Below, piece after piece: positions 38,180 through 47,316 of a DNA stretch of 64,000 nt. Under the pieces are notes generated by a model that saw only the letters and a list, made by a program, of their open reading frames with translations, was not told where the DNA came from and ran no database searches. The position numbers and the translations under genes were made by a program. The number at the start of each line of letters is the position of its first letter. The first letter of the stretch is position 1. Source of the stretch: Oceanicoccus sagamiensis (GTDB lineage Bacteria > Pseudomonadota > Gammaproteobacteria > Pseudomonadales > Dasaniaceae); assembly GCF_002117105.1 (NCBI RefSeq), contig NZ_CP019343.1, positions 434,001 through 498,000 of the forward strand, in the 5' to 3' direction.

Positions 38180-39226
38180 ATGAGCCAATTAGCTGATACA
38201 GCCAATCAACGCGCTACTGCATTAGCTTCCGGCTTTGCCGCACGGGAAAAGGTACGCACAGAAGCCCGCCCCACTGAAGGCAAAATGGCACTCTATAAGT
38301 CCGAACAGGGCTTTAACGAAATTATGGATTGGTACGAGGGCCTGGTTGAGAAAATCGATGTACCCTTTACCTCTCAATTTGCCAACACACGTTTTGGCAG
38401 AACGCATATGCTGGTCTGCGGCCCTGAAGATGCTGAACCACTGATTTTGGTACAAGCTGCAGCGGGTAGCGCTCCGCTTTGGAGAAACCAGTTAACTGAA
38501 TTTTCCAAGCACTTTCGTGTTTATGCTTTAGATACCGTTGGTCAACCTGGCTTAAGCGACCCTAACCCTCCCTCCTACCTTAATGACGATTATGTTCATT
38601 GGCTAACGGATGTGATTGATGACCTGAAGATTGATAAAGCCCACTTTATTGGCGTGAGTGCTGGCGGCTGGCAGGTGATGCAAATGGCCATTCATAAACC
38701 TGAGCGGATCAATAAGGTGATTATGCTTAGCCCTATGGGTATCTCCCATGCACGCTTACCGATTAAAATCTGGCTAACCAAAGTGTTACGCAAAGGCAAA
38801 GATGTCGATTCACTGGAAAAAGATTTAACCGCCAAGTCGGTGACCTCAAAAAGTCCTGGAGGCTCTTTTGGTACCTTTGACCGTCAACTGGCCAGGGCTA
38901 TGGCACTGTGTACACGTCATTTCCGCCTAGACCGATCAATGGGAGTTTATGGGGAAAAGACCAATAAAATCGATTTCTTTAAAGCGTTAAAAGTACTACG
39001 CAAGTTCTTTTTATCGGAGCCAAAATCCCTGCTGCGCTCAATGCAAAGCGAAGCACTGGTTATTTTTGGTGAACATGAAGTTCTCTATAACCCGTATAAG
39101 GTTGCCAAGCGTGCAGAAAAACTGATGCCCAATACCCGTGCTGAAGTTTTATCCGGCGCAGGCCATGCGGTGATCTACGATCAGGTAGAACGCTCTAATA
39201 AAATGATTGTGGATTTTTTAAAGTAG
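38180..39226 (+). CDS. Alpha/beta-hydrolase fold protein
   Basis: A 348-residue hydrolase, cytoplasmic by lack of signal. The nucleophile elbow is GVSAGG with Ser160 and the C-terminal His329 is in SGAGHAVIYDQ. At the acid position the sequence reads GEHEVLYNP, with Glu in place of the usual Asp, which is tolerable in this fold. The lid region is unusually basic. Substrate unknown. It is preceded by the ferrochelatase-like gene and followed by a palindrome pair that probably ends transcription. Confidence 0.82.
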   Translation: MSQLADTANQRATALASGFAAREKVRTEARPTEGKMALYKSEQGFNEIMDWYEGLVEKIDVPFTSQFANTRFGRTHMLVCGPEDAEPLILVQAAAGSAPLWRNQLTEFSKHFRVYALDTVGQPGLSDPNPPSYLNDDYVHWLTDVIDDLKIDKAHFIGVSAGGWQVMQMAIHKPERINKVIMLSPMGISHARLPIKIWLTKVLRKGKDVDSLEKDLTAKSVTSKSPGGSFGTFDRQLARAMALCTRHFRLDRSMGVYGEKTNKIDFFKALKVLRKFFLSEPKSLLRSMQSEALVIFGEHEVLYNPYKVAKRAEKLMPNTRAEVLSGAGHAVIYDQVERSNKMIVDFLK

Positions 39227-39256
39227 CGTTTTGGTTGGATAAGCTGGGTGGATAAA

Positions 39257-39278
39257 GGTGGATTACAATCCACCCTAC
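39257..39278. repeat. Dispersed palindrome between convergent genes
   Basis: GGTGGATTACAATCCACCCTAC copy downstream of the hydrolase gene, paired with an inverted copy 5 bases further on. Confidence 0.85.
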
Positions 39279-39282
39279 CAGC

Positions 39283-39309
39283 GTAGGGTGGAATATATTC
39301 CACCTTTTT
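39283..39309 (+). terminator. Inverted palindrome copy acting as probable terminator
   Basis: GTAGGGTGGAATATATTCCACC (39283-39304), immediately followed by TTTTT on the plus strand. It lies between the convergent hydrolase and aminotransferase genes and has the layout of a rho-independent terminator for the hydrolase transcript. Confidence 0.65.
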
Positions 39310-39321
39310 ATCGCTAAACCA

Positions 39322-40665
39322 TTAATCAAGTTCGTTCAGCGACTCACCTAAAGCATTGACCAAGCTATCTATCTCAGCACTTTCGATGGTAAATGGCGGC
39401 GCGATTGCCAGGCAATCACCACCGTAGCGCACATAAAATCCTTTCTCCCAACATTTCATCGCTACTTCAAAAGGCCTACGTGCTGGCTCTCCCGGAAAGG
39501 CTTCAATAGTAAAACCTGCCGCCAGGCCATAGTTACGAATATCAGCCACATACTTGGCCCCTTTTAAGCTATGGGCCGCGGCTTCTAATACCGGGGCCAT
39601 CTCTGCAGAACGCTGAATCATATTGTCATTTTGCAATACATCCAAGGTCGCCAAACCCGCCGCACAAGCTACAGGGTGAGCAGAATAGGTATAACCATGG
39701 GGGAACTCCACCATATAGTCAGGGCCACCATTGTCCATAAAGGTCGTGTAAATATCCGCTGAACTGATCACGGCACCCATTGGGATAGTCCCGTTTGTGA
39801 CCTGTTTGGCCGTGGTCATAATATCGGGGGTAACACCGAAGGCATCGGCACCAAAGTTGGCACCACAGCGACCAAAACCGGTAATGACTTCATCAAAGAT
39901 GAGTAAAATATTATGCTTGGTACAGATATCCCGAATGCGTTGTAGATAGCCCTGCGGTGGCACGACAACTCCGCCAGAACCTGAGAAGGGCTCAATAATA
40001 ACAGCGGCAATGGTGGACGCATCATGCAGGCCAATAATCGATTCAAGCTCGTCCGCCAAATGCGCACCCTGCTCAGGCATACCTTTAGAAAAAGCATTTT
40101 CGGCTAACTGGGTATGGGGCAGGTGATCAGCCTCAATACCCTGGCCATACATTTTGCGATTGCCAACCATACCACCCACACTAATGCCGCCAAAGTTAAC
40201 GCCGTGATAGCCTTTCTGGCGTCCGATCATTCGGGTTTTGCCTGCCTGACCTTTTAGTCGCCAATAGGCACGGGCCATTTTTAAGGCGGTCTCTACACTC
40301 TCAGAGCCTGAGCCGGTAAAAAAGGCATAGTCCAAACCATCCGGAGCCATCTCGGTAATACGATTGGCTAATTCAAAAGACAACTTATGGCCAAACTGGA
40401 AACCCGGCGAATAATCCAGAGTCGCCATTTGCCGACTGACCGCATCGGTTATCGCCTGATTGGAATGACCCAGACCACAGGTCCATAAGCCCGATAGCCC
40501 ATCCAATATCTGGCGACCTTCAACATCGGTAAAGTAAACACCTTTGGCCGACTCAATCATCCGGGGGTTTTGCTTAAATTCCCGGTTGCCGGTAAAAGGC
40601 ATCCAGTGCGACTCTAATTGTTGCTGGCTAAGACCGCCGGTTTTGTCTTCAAAGCTCATAGTCAT
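39322..40665 (-). CDS. Omega-amino acid--pyruvate aminotransferase
   Basis: PLP-dependent class III aminotransferase, about 447 residues, probably moving the amino group of beta-alanine or similar omega-amines to pyruvate. Key features are HWMPFTGNREFKQNPRMI at the N-terminus, FTGSGSESVETALKMARAYW, LLIFDEVITGFGRCG and the PLP lysine in TTAKQVTNGTIPMG. The exact amine donor is inferred. Starts at 40671 (GTG), 40665 (ATG) and 40659 (ATG) are close together. It is divergent from a LysR-type regulator, with a palindrome in the shared region. Confidence 0.88.
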   Translation of the reverse strand: MTMSFEDKTGGLSQQQLESHWMPFTGNREFKQNPRMIESAKGVYFTDVEGRQILDGLSGLWTCGLGHSNQAITDAVSRQMATLDYSPGFQFGHKLSFELANRITEMAPDGLDYAFFTGSGSESVETALKMARAYWRLKGQAGKTRMIGRQKGYHGVNFGGISVGGMVGNRKMYGQGIEADHLPHTQLAENAFSKGMPEQGAHLADELESIIGLHDASTIAAVIIEPFSGSGGVVVPPQGYLQRIRDICTKHNILLIFDEVITGFGRCGANFGADAFGVTPDIMTTAKQVTNGTIPMGAVISSADIYTTFMDNGGPDYMVEFPHGYTYSAHPVACAAGLATLDVLQNDNMIQRSAEMAPVLEAAAHSLKGAKYVADIRNYGLAAGFTIEAFPGEPARRPFEVAMKCWEKGFYVRYGGDCLAIAPPFTIESAEIDSLVNALGESLNELD

Positions 40666-40780
40666 TCTCACAGTAGGTGATGTGCCCTGCCCTCGCTTGC
40701 GCGAGTATGGCAGTGTATCGATAAAGGCGGCTACTTTAACCGGATTTATTTGTTGTATAAACTACTATCTATAAACCTTT

Positions 40781-40800
40781 AGTTTCATTATTATGAAACT
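40781..40800. promoter_or_regulatory. 20-bp palindrome, probable LysR-type operator
   Basis: Perfect arms AGTTTCAT/ATGAAACT around TATT, located between the divergent aminotransferase and LysR genes, 30 bases before the LysR start. Position and symmetry fit an autoregulatory LTTR site; no experiment backs this here. Confidence 0.6.
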
Positions 40801-40830
40801 TTATAATTATCCACCAAAGAGCCGTTTGCC

Positions 40831-41754
40831 ATGGTCAAAAAAGCCTTGCTGGGGCAGCTTAGCGATACTGATATCCGCCTATTGCGAGTGTTTAAAACGG
40901 TGGCCGAATGCGGCGGTTTTTCTGCCGCCGAGCTTGAACTTAATATTAACCGCTCCACTATTAGCCGCCATATCAAGGACTTAGAGCTCCGCCTGGGTGT
41001 GACTTTGTGCCAGCGCGGCCGGGGCGGGTTTTCATTAACCCCTGAGGGCCGACATATCTATGATGCCGGCCTGCGCATGCTAGCCTCTATTGATGAGTTT
41101 CGTGCCGAAGTCGATGATGTGCACCGCCGTTTAACCGGAACCCTCAGTCTGGCCATTTTTGATAAGACCGTCACCAACCCCAATGCCTTTGTCGATAAAA
41201 GCCTGCGCCTATTTGATGATATGGCACCGGATGTTGATATAGAAATCTATGTAGAGCCGATTAATGAAATCGAAAGAGCTGTTATGGATGGCCGCTTTCA
41301 TATCGGCATTATCCCCGGCCACCGCACGTCAACCAGTCTGGACTATATCCCACTCTATGACGAGCAAATGTACCTGTATTGCGGCAAGCAACATGCGTTG
41401 TTTCAGGAAAAAACCTCGGCGATAAGTAAAAAGAAAATTCAGGCCTGTAAATATGCCGGGCTAGGCTATCACTCACCTAATATGGAAATAGGTCGCCAGT
41501 TAGAGATGCAGCGCAAGGCGACGGCCTATGATCAGGAGGCCATTGCTCATTTAATCCTATCGGGACGTTATGTAGGCTATCTGCCAGACCACTATGCCAA
41601 AAGCTTTATTGAACAGGGTTTGATGCGCGCTATTGGAGAAAAAACGTTTCAGTACCGCTGCCAGTTTAATGCCATTATTCGACACGCCCCTAAACCTTCA
41701 AGAGTGACACAGACCTTTTTGCAAGCGCTGATCAAAAGCCACAGCCATAACTAA
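40831..41754 (+). CDS. LysR-family transcriptional regulator
   Basis: A 307-residue DNA-binding regulator. The N-terminal helix-turn-helix is at residues ~10-70 (DIRLLRVFKTVAECGGFSAAE ... NRSTISRHIKDLELRLGVTLCQR), followed by a periplasmic-binding-protein-like effector domain. It lies divergent to the aminotransferase gene, which is the usual arrangement for a regulator of its neighbour. The effector is not known; an amine or its keto product would be a natural guess. Confidence 0.93.
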   Translation: MVKKALLGQLSDTDIRLLRVFKTVAECGGFSAAELELNINRSTISRHIKDLELRLGVTLCQRGRGGFSLTPEGRHIYDAGLRMLASIDEFRAEVDDVHRRLTGTLSLAIFDKTVTNPNAFVDKSLRLFDDMAPDVDIEIYVEPINEIERAVMDGRFHIGIIPGHRTSTSLDYIPLYDEQMYLYCGKQHALFQEKTSAISKKKIQACKYAGLGYHSPNMEIGRQLEMQRKATAYDQEAIAHLILSGRYVGYLPDHYAKSFIEQGLMRAIGEKTFQYRCQFNAIIRHAPKPSRVTQTFLQALIKSHSHN

Positions 41755-41771
41755 GTAAGCTGCTGGTGACT

Positions 41772-42641
41772 TTAGCCAGCGACGACCGTAATCACCGCAA
41801 TAATAATCACCCAAAAAATCACACTGCGAGACAATAGTGATTGCAGGGTTAGCAGCTCTTCGCGGCCGTACTCAATAAAATGTTCCTTATCGGTGGGGTA
41901 AACCTGAGAGGTATTTAGGCCGCTGATAGCGGCAACAGCACTTTGGTCCAGTAGCTCCGGTGTCGGCTGATTATCCAATATCGATGACCAATAGCGGCTA
42001 AAGCTATTCACAAAGTTGCCCGTCAAAGAGAAAGACAGCGCCAATAATCTGGCCGGCACCCAATCCAAATAATGCAGCCAGTGCAACGCCAACTGCCGGT
42101 CATCCTCTTGAAAGGAGTCATTGCGCGCAGCCAGATAAAGTAAGCGGTAAATCACTGCGCCTACCGGCCCTAACAGTAAAAACCAAAACACAACGGCAAA
42201 CCAGCGCTCAAACCCTTCATGTAAAAACGCTCTGCGAATATGCTCATGTAAGGCCACATGGTCAGCAATCGCTTCGCTCTGCTGGAAATCACCAATCGCC
42301 GCCGCCTTGTCATAGGCGCTTTCAAAGTCTCCCCGCTTCCAGGCATCGATATAGTGCTGCAAGTTCTGGTTAAAATCACCACGCCCCAGACTAAATAATA
42401 ATAGGGTGACATAGAGCACCAGTGACAATAAACCAAACAGCACAGACTCTACCAAGTCCTGCAGTAGAAACACCCCCAGTGCAGGCAGCCCTATCGCCAC
42501 CAGCAAACGCAATTCAGCAGAGGCCAGACGCTGGGGAATATTACTATTAAATTGATAAAACCAATCATCCCGCTGAAGTGGACCACCGGAGCCCCACAGC
42601 TGTAACAGGCCAAGTACAATTACTACGGTTAGAAATTCCAT
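41772..42641 (-). CDS. ampE: AmpE-type membrane protein
   Basis: Inner-membrane protein of the ampDE operon, described in enterobacteria and Pseudomonas as an accessory sensor-like protein in beta-lactamase regulation. The protein has about 289 residues from the ATG at 42641, several transmembrane helices, and the regions LQHYIDAWKRGDFESAYDKAA and FERWFAVVFWFLLLGPVGAVIYRL that mark AmpE. It follows ampD by 45 bases. Confidence 0.9.
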   Translation of the reverse strand: MEFLTVVIVLGLLQLWGSGGPLQRDDWFYQFNSNIPQRLASAELRLLVAIGLPALGVFLLQDLVESVLFGLLSLVLYVTLLLFSLGRGDFNQNLQHYIDAWKRGDFESAYDKAAAIGDFQQSEAIADHVALHEHIRRAFLHEGFERWFAVVFWFLLLGPVGAVIYRLLYLAARNDSFQEDDRQLALHWLHYLDWVPARLLALSFSLTGNFVNSFSRYWSSILDNQPTPELLDQSAVAAISGLNTSQVYPTDKEHFIEYGREELLTLQSLLSRSVIFWVIIIAVITVVAG

Positions 42642-42686
42642 TACTATTCCCAAGAGCCTATCAGCTCATTCGAGTCTGCATTTAAT

Positions 42687-43232
42687 CTACGATAATAAGT
42701 CTCTAAACAACGCCCAGTCAAAAGCGGCGCCCGGGTCCGTTTTACGCCCCGGCGCTATATCACAATGCCCTACAATACGATCGACGGTGATCGCCGGATA
42801 AGCCGATAGTATTTGCCTGCACAGGGTCTGTAAGGCCTGATACTGTAAGGCAGTATAGGGACAATCATCCGTCCCCTCCAGTTCAATACCAATACTAAAA
42901 TCATTGCAATTAGAGCGCCCCTGAAACTCGGATTCCCCGGCATGCCATGCCCGTTTATTCAACGGCACAAACTGGGTAATCACCCCGGCCCGATCAATCA
43001 GGCAGTGACTGGAAACCTGTAAGTCTCTTAAGTCATCAAAGCTGGGGTGGGCATCACAGTCCAGACAGTTAGTGAAAAGCCTCTCAATATAGCCACTGCC
43101 AAACTCACCGGCGGGCAGGCTGATGTTGTGGATAACCAATAAAGAGATCTCTGACGCTGATGGGCGAAGATTGCAATTTGGGGAGATTACCTGATGTACA
43201 TCTACTAACCAGTGGTCGGCGCTATGGATCAC
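42687..43232 (-). CDS. ampD: 1,6-anhydro-N-acetylmuramyl-L-alanine amidase
   Basis: Cytosolic zinc amidase that cleaves the peptide from anhydro-muropeptides during murein recycling; its loss derepresses ampC in species with AmpR. The zinc ligands are visible in LLVIHNISLP (His), VGHCDIAPG (His) and RKTDPG (Asp). I prefer the GTG at 43232, with AGGGA 9 bases upstream, because the distance to the conserved Trp then fits known AmpD proteins; the longer reading from 43277 adds 15 residues. It is the first gene of ampDE. Confidence 0.93.
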   Translation of the reverse strand: MIHSADHWLVDVHQVISPNCNLRPSASEISLLVIHNISLPAGEFGSGYIERLFTNCLDCDAHPSFDDLRDLQVSSHCLIDRAGVITQFVPLNKRAWHAGESEFQGRSNCNDFSIGIELEGTDDCPYTALQYQALQTLCRQILSAYPAITVDRIVGHCDIAPGRKTDPGAAFDWALFRDLLS

Positions 43233-43420
43233 TAAGAGAGTCCCTGGAATTTTTTTCGGATGGTAGAAGGATAGCACAGCGATAAACTGTTGTATTTGAT
43301 ATTAGCTCAATAGATCACACACTAAAAACTGGTACACTTCCTCAATGTCATTTAACATCGACTGGATTAGTCCATGCACCTTAACAGCAACATGAGATCA
43401 AGGCCTCAACGGAGAACCAA

Positions 43421-44488
43421 ATGGGTTCAGTCAGAAAATTCCTTCACCAAAGCAAGTTACCAGACCGAGAGCCTCACCACTCCAGACTTTTTATAGATCT
43501 TGCCGAAAATATTCATATACATCACCGGGAATACAGAACGGTATTTTCTCTGGATGAGTATTTTGAATATGCCGATATTCTTGCGACATCGACAGAAGAT
43601 GTTAGAAATTTTCTGGAACAAAACCCGGATTACGCTGAACAGGAATTTCCCACCACCATTATGATTGCTGGAGGCAAAGAGCGACAACTCAAATTTCTTG
43701 AAAACTCTCCATCACCTAATAAGTCAACTTACTTTGCCAATGAACTGGCTATCGAATTACAAGATGTCTATGTAACAGATGAAATCCACATCCATTATAG
43801 AGACTTTAGGATAGGCCTTGACCGAGAGCGATTTAGAGCGATTGCTGCCGGTTTTGCCGAAGCAGTGGAACAACTCAATGAATTTGAGTCATCAGAGTCT
43901 TATGAAAGAGAATATCACCCAGATAGAATCATTGACAACTTCAACAACAAAGCAGAAGCGGGCAATGTCGACACAAAAATAATGGGTATTAAAGAGATTG
44001 ATCTTACAAATATCAAATCAGTTTTCTTTGAAAATAAAACATGGACGCGTGACCAAGAATCTATCAACGCACTTAAACAAACCCATAAAAAATCAGGGAA
44101 ATTCACCCCAATAATAGTAAGCACAGAAAAAGATGGAACACATTTAATCGTGGATGGCCATCACAGATATACAGCGGCAAAAGAAATTGGCCTTACTAAA
44201 ATCGATGCCATTATTGTAGATTTAACCTTTGAAAAGACAAAAAAAATCAGGCAGGCAGAAAGCCTACTTAAGCAATTCGATCTGGAGACTAACTATAAAT
44301 ACTCTCTATCGTCCTTTATGAAATCGTATCTAGGCTATAGGCTAAATCGCTATTATTCCTCTGCCTTCAAGAAAAAAATGTTTAAGCAGGGTTATATATG
44401 GCGATCCTTAATTTTTCTTAAGCGGCTTATTTTTGGCAAAAGAGCCATTTTTAAATCATTTAACGAAGCCCATAACGACCACAAGTAA
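43421..44488 (+). CDS. ParB-like nuclease domain protein with duplicated N-terminal motif
   Basis: A 355-residue protein not recognised as a named family. Two similar segments occur near the N-terminus: ENIHIHHREYRTVFSLDEYFEYAD (around residue 30) and DEIHIHYRDFRIGLDRERFRAIAA (around 122), each with an I-H-I-H-x-R-(E/D)-(Y/F)-R core. The C-terminal half has a ParB/Srx-type strand-helix with HLIVDGHHRYTAAKEIG near residue 245, followed by a lysine- and arginine-rich tail. Its DNA is more AT-rich than its neighbours. Proteins with such I-H-I-H-Y-R segments turn up in polysaccharide loci, so a link to the glycan genes downstream is possible but unproven. It sits alone between ampD and the DUF1631 gene. 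Confidence 0.55.
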   Translation: MGSVRKFLHQSKLPDREPHHSRLFIDLAENIHIHHREYRTVFSLDEYFEYADILATSTEDVRNFLEQNPDYAEQEFPTTIMIAGGKERQLKFLENSPSPNKSTYFANELAIELQDVYVTDEIHIHYRDFRIGLDRERFRAIAAGFAEAVEQLNEFESSESYEREYHPDRIIDNFNNKAEAGNVDTKIMGIKEIDLTNIKSVFFENKTWTRDQESINALKQTHKKSGKFTPIIVSTEKDGTHLIVDGHHRYTAAKEIGLTKIDAIIVDLTFEKTKKIRQAESLLKQFDLETNYKYSLSSFMKSYLGYRLNRYYSSAFKKKMFKQGYIWRSLIFLKRLIFGKRAIFKSFNEAHNDHK

Positions 44489-44568
44489 AAGCGGCGAAAG
44501 TAGGCGAAAGTATAGGAAAAAAACATTAATTCAGTGATTGAATGCCAGCACTCTGACTGTCAGGTCAA

Positions 44569-47061
44569 TCACGACCCAGTTTTGTTTGCATTGCGAAGGT
44601 TGCCGATAACTGACTCAAGGGCTCGATCAAACAGAAGGCCCTCATCAAGCATGCCGATTTTTCTCTCTTTAATCGCCTGCGCAAGCGACATACGATCGTA
44701 TTCAGCAACCTTCATACCAGAGCGATTGACAAAGATATACTTGCCGGTGCTGCGGATAATCGCAGCCAAGCGACAGCGGAATTTCTTGTTATCATCTTGA
44801 TGCAATTCTACCCAGTTTCCCATAGCCATATTGTCCACCACTACCAGACAGGGATCATCAGAACTAATGTCAATCACTTCTTCGCTATCAGTATCACTAG
44901 CGCCATTGACGACTAGCTTTTCCACCACATGACGAGCAAGCTTATCGTCTTTTACTACTGGATGTTCCTGCTCTTCAACAGCAGTATCTGCTGCCTCAGC
45001 CGTATCATCAACCGACTTAGCCACCAAATCACCTAATGCATCAAACCCTGCCAACTGCTCGTCAAGCTCTGCATCCAATGCTTCTAACGATATCGAACCT
45101 CCATCTCGCTCTTCCAATATCTGATCTAGTGTTTTTTCTATCGCTTTTGTTTGGCGAGCTATAACTTCCTTTGCTCTCACTTTGCTCTCTTGCTCAGTCA
45201 CCTCCAACTTAACGGTATTTAATTCTTTTAACTGGGAAAGATGAATAGCTTCCAAATCAGTAAAAAGCTGATTCATATCAAAGGGGTTATAAGCAATCTT
45301 GGTCAGGCCTGCCCTTAGATTTTTTAATAACTGTGGCACCATAGTAAGAAGCTGCTGACGCGCCGCTGTATTTTCCATGGGTTCAACGCTCCACAGTAAA
45401 TCATCGACGACCTGTAAGGCCTCGTGCCAATTGCTGTCGTCTTCACCATCTTTCAGGCAAATCAAAAACAATACATTACTCCAGGCCTGTTCCAGTAGTG
45501 TTACCACAACCTTGGGTAAAGATTTTCCAGCAACCCTTTCGTTAAGGGCATTTTGTACTGTATTACGCGCTAATTCTGATTTGGCTTTGCCATCCTCAGC
45601 ATTGATAGTGCGCTGCTCGATTAACTGAATGCGGCGCTTATCCATTTCTAAAAAGACAATAAAGTCAGCCAATACATCCTGAAATAAAGCGGAATCGCTG
45701 GTATATTCCTGCTGTATTTTTTCCACCACTGCTGATACTTTTTTGTATAGGGGGTCACGTTCGATATTGCCGTTGGGCACCCAACCTAAACTGGCATTGG
45801 CGATTTCATTCAGCAGTTTTCTTGCCGGATGACCACCTTTACTGAAAAATGACTTGTCCAGCATAGACACTTTGATAATAGGAATTTGCAAACGAGAGAT
45901 GAGAGCCTTCATTGGTGCAGCTAAGTTTCTATCATCCAAAATAAACTGAAATAACATGGCCACAAGGTTAATCGCGTCATCATCGACCTGACCAATGCTC
46001 ATGGGTTTTTCAGGCATTTTGGCAATTAACAGGCTGCTTAGCGTTTGCTGAATATCCAACTGCTGCGGACCAACACCCTGCATAGCCTGCTGCTGTTGCT
46101 GAGCCATTTGTGGGGTCAGGGATTTTTGTACCGCCTGTAATAACTGCATCAGAGTATCGCGGGGAATTTGCGGTGCCTGCCCGGGAGCAACGAGGCCACT
46201 GCCAGCTGAAGCAGAAGGCTGGGGCAGCCCATGCAATAAATTCTGGAGGTCTGCAAACACATCACTATTAGGCGGTTCTGCTGCACTGGGATTTTTGGCA
46301 TGAGCAGTCTCTGACCCCACTGACTGCTCAGCGGTGCGCTTATCGCCGCCCAAATTGGCTAATATGCCCCCCTCAATCAGGACACTATTACACTGTTCAT
46401 GCACCTGCTGTAATTGCGCCATTACATAACGGTCAAACAATTTAAATAGAACCAGCTTGGCCTTAATGTCCAAATCCAGTGTTTTGCATACTTCGATAAA
46501 GGACTGACAAATGACAGCAGGGCCGAAGGGGTTATTCTTGATGGTGACCGACTGCCCCTCAATCAAGGTGTCCAGACGAGTCGTTAACTGTTTTATGCCT
46601 AGCGAACACTCTCTCTCCGCCTTGGCCACCATATTATCGGCAGCCACTAACTCTTCTAATTCATCATCTGCGACCAATGACAAATTATCAATACTGACCT
46701 GTTCAGTAGCTTCCAGTGTAGGGATGGCCTCTACAGCAGTCAGTAACAAGCTAAAGGCATTATCGATTTCTTTACCAAAGCACAGCTCCATGCCGCGGCG
46801 CTTAATACGTAACTCACGCATGGACTCAAAATACATATTTTGTTCGGCATTGTGTTCAGCACGATCAGCTAACTCAAATAATGCGTCATCAATATTGTCG
46901 AATAGAGCCTGAAGTAATGGCTGCAGGGATTGCTTGCCACGGTCTTTAGTATCAGTAAAAGGGGCAGGTAAACGAGCAAACAGTACGTTATCAGCCCCCT
47001 CCTCGGCCGAATGACCAGGATGGCTATTAAGCTGTACAACTTTTGTTGTGTTATCCGCCAT
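44569..47061 (-). CDS. DUF1631 family protein
   Basis: An 830-residue, mostly helical cytoplasmic protein (DUF1631, sometimes mislabelled thymidine phosphorylase). It begins MADNTTKVVQLNSH and contains the family segments MELCFGKEIDNAFSLLL, NPFGPAVICQSFIEVC, LLNEIANASLGWVP and, near the C-terminus, GNWVELHQDDNKKFRCRLAAIIRSTGKYIFVNRSGMKVAEY, a small PilZ-like beta-rich region. A Gln-rich stretch occurs near residue 320 (QQQQQAMQG). It sits in the same place as in Pseudomonas aeruginosa between ampD and nadC. Function unknown; the PilZ-like C-terminus suggests c-di-GMP binding as a guess. Confidence 0.85.
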   Translation of the reverse strand: MADNTTKVVQLNSHPGHSAEEGADNVLFARLPAPFTDTKDRGKQSLQPLLQALFDNIDDALFELADRAEHNAEQNMYFESMRELRIKRRGMELCFGKEIDNAFSLLLTAVEAIPTLEATEQVSIDNLSLVADDELEELVAADNMVAKAERECSLGIKQLTTRLDTLIEGQSVTIKNNPFGPAVICQSFIEVCKTLDLDIKAKLVLFKLFDRYVMAQLQQVHEQCNSVLIEGGILANLGGDKRTAEQSVGSETAHAKNPSAAEPPNSDVFADLQNLLHGLPQPSASAGSGLVAPGQAPQIPRDTLMQLLQAVQKSLTPQMAQQQQQAMQGVGPQQLDIQQTLSSLLIAKMPEKPMSIGQVDDDAINLVAMLFQFILDDRNLAAPMKALISRLQIPIIKVSMLDKSFFSKGGHPARKLLNEIANASLGWVPNGNIERDPLYKKVSAVVEKIQQEYTSDSALFQDVLADFIVFLEMDKRRIQLIEQRTINAEDGKAKSELARNTVQNALNERVAGKSLPKVVVTLLEQAWSNVLFLICLKDGEDDSNWHEALQVVDDLLWSVEPMENTAARQQLLTMVPQLLKNLRAGLTKIAYNPFDMNQLFTDLEAIHLSQLKELNTVKLEVTEQESKVRAKEVIARQTKAIEKTLDQILEERDGGSISLEALDAELDEQLAGFDALGDLVAKSVDDTAEAADTAVEEQEHPVVKDDKLARHVVEKLVVNGASDTDSEEVIDISSDDPCLVVVDNMAMGNWVELHQDDNKKFRCRLAAIIRSTGKYIFVNRSGMKVAEYDRMSLAQAIKERKIGMLDEGLLFDRALESVIGNLRNANKTGS

Positions 47062-47316
47062 ATATCCACCTACAACATCGAATGTTTGTTAATCCCAAGT
47101 TAAAAACTTATTTCTTATTAGTTATAGATCATATATCACTGATTAAGCCTCGTCCTGATTGCTACCACAGATCGAGAAGCCAATCACAATTCATCAGGAA
47201 TTAAGCCCAAAGCGAGACACAAGTCACAGCCCAAGCCTAATAAGGATTCAACAAGCCATTCTCTTTAAACCCTAGTACAATCACCCAAAAATATCCAAGG
47301 CCCTGCCATCATCACC

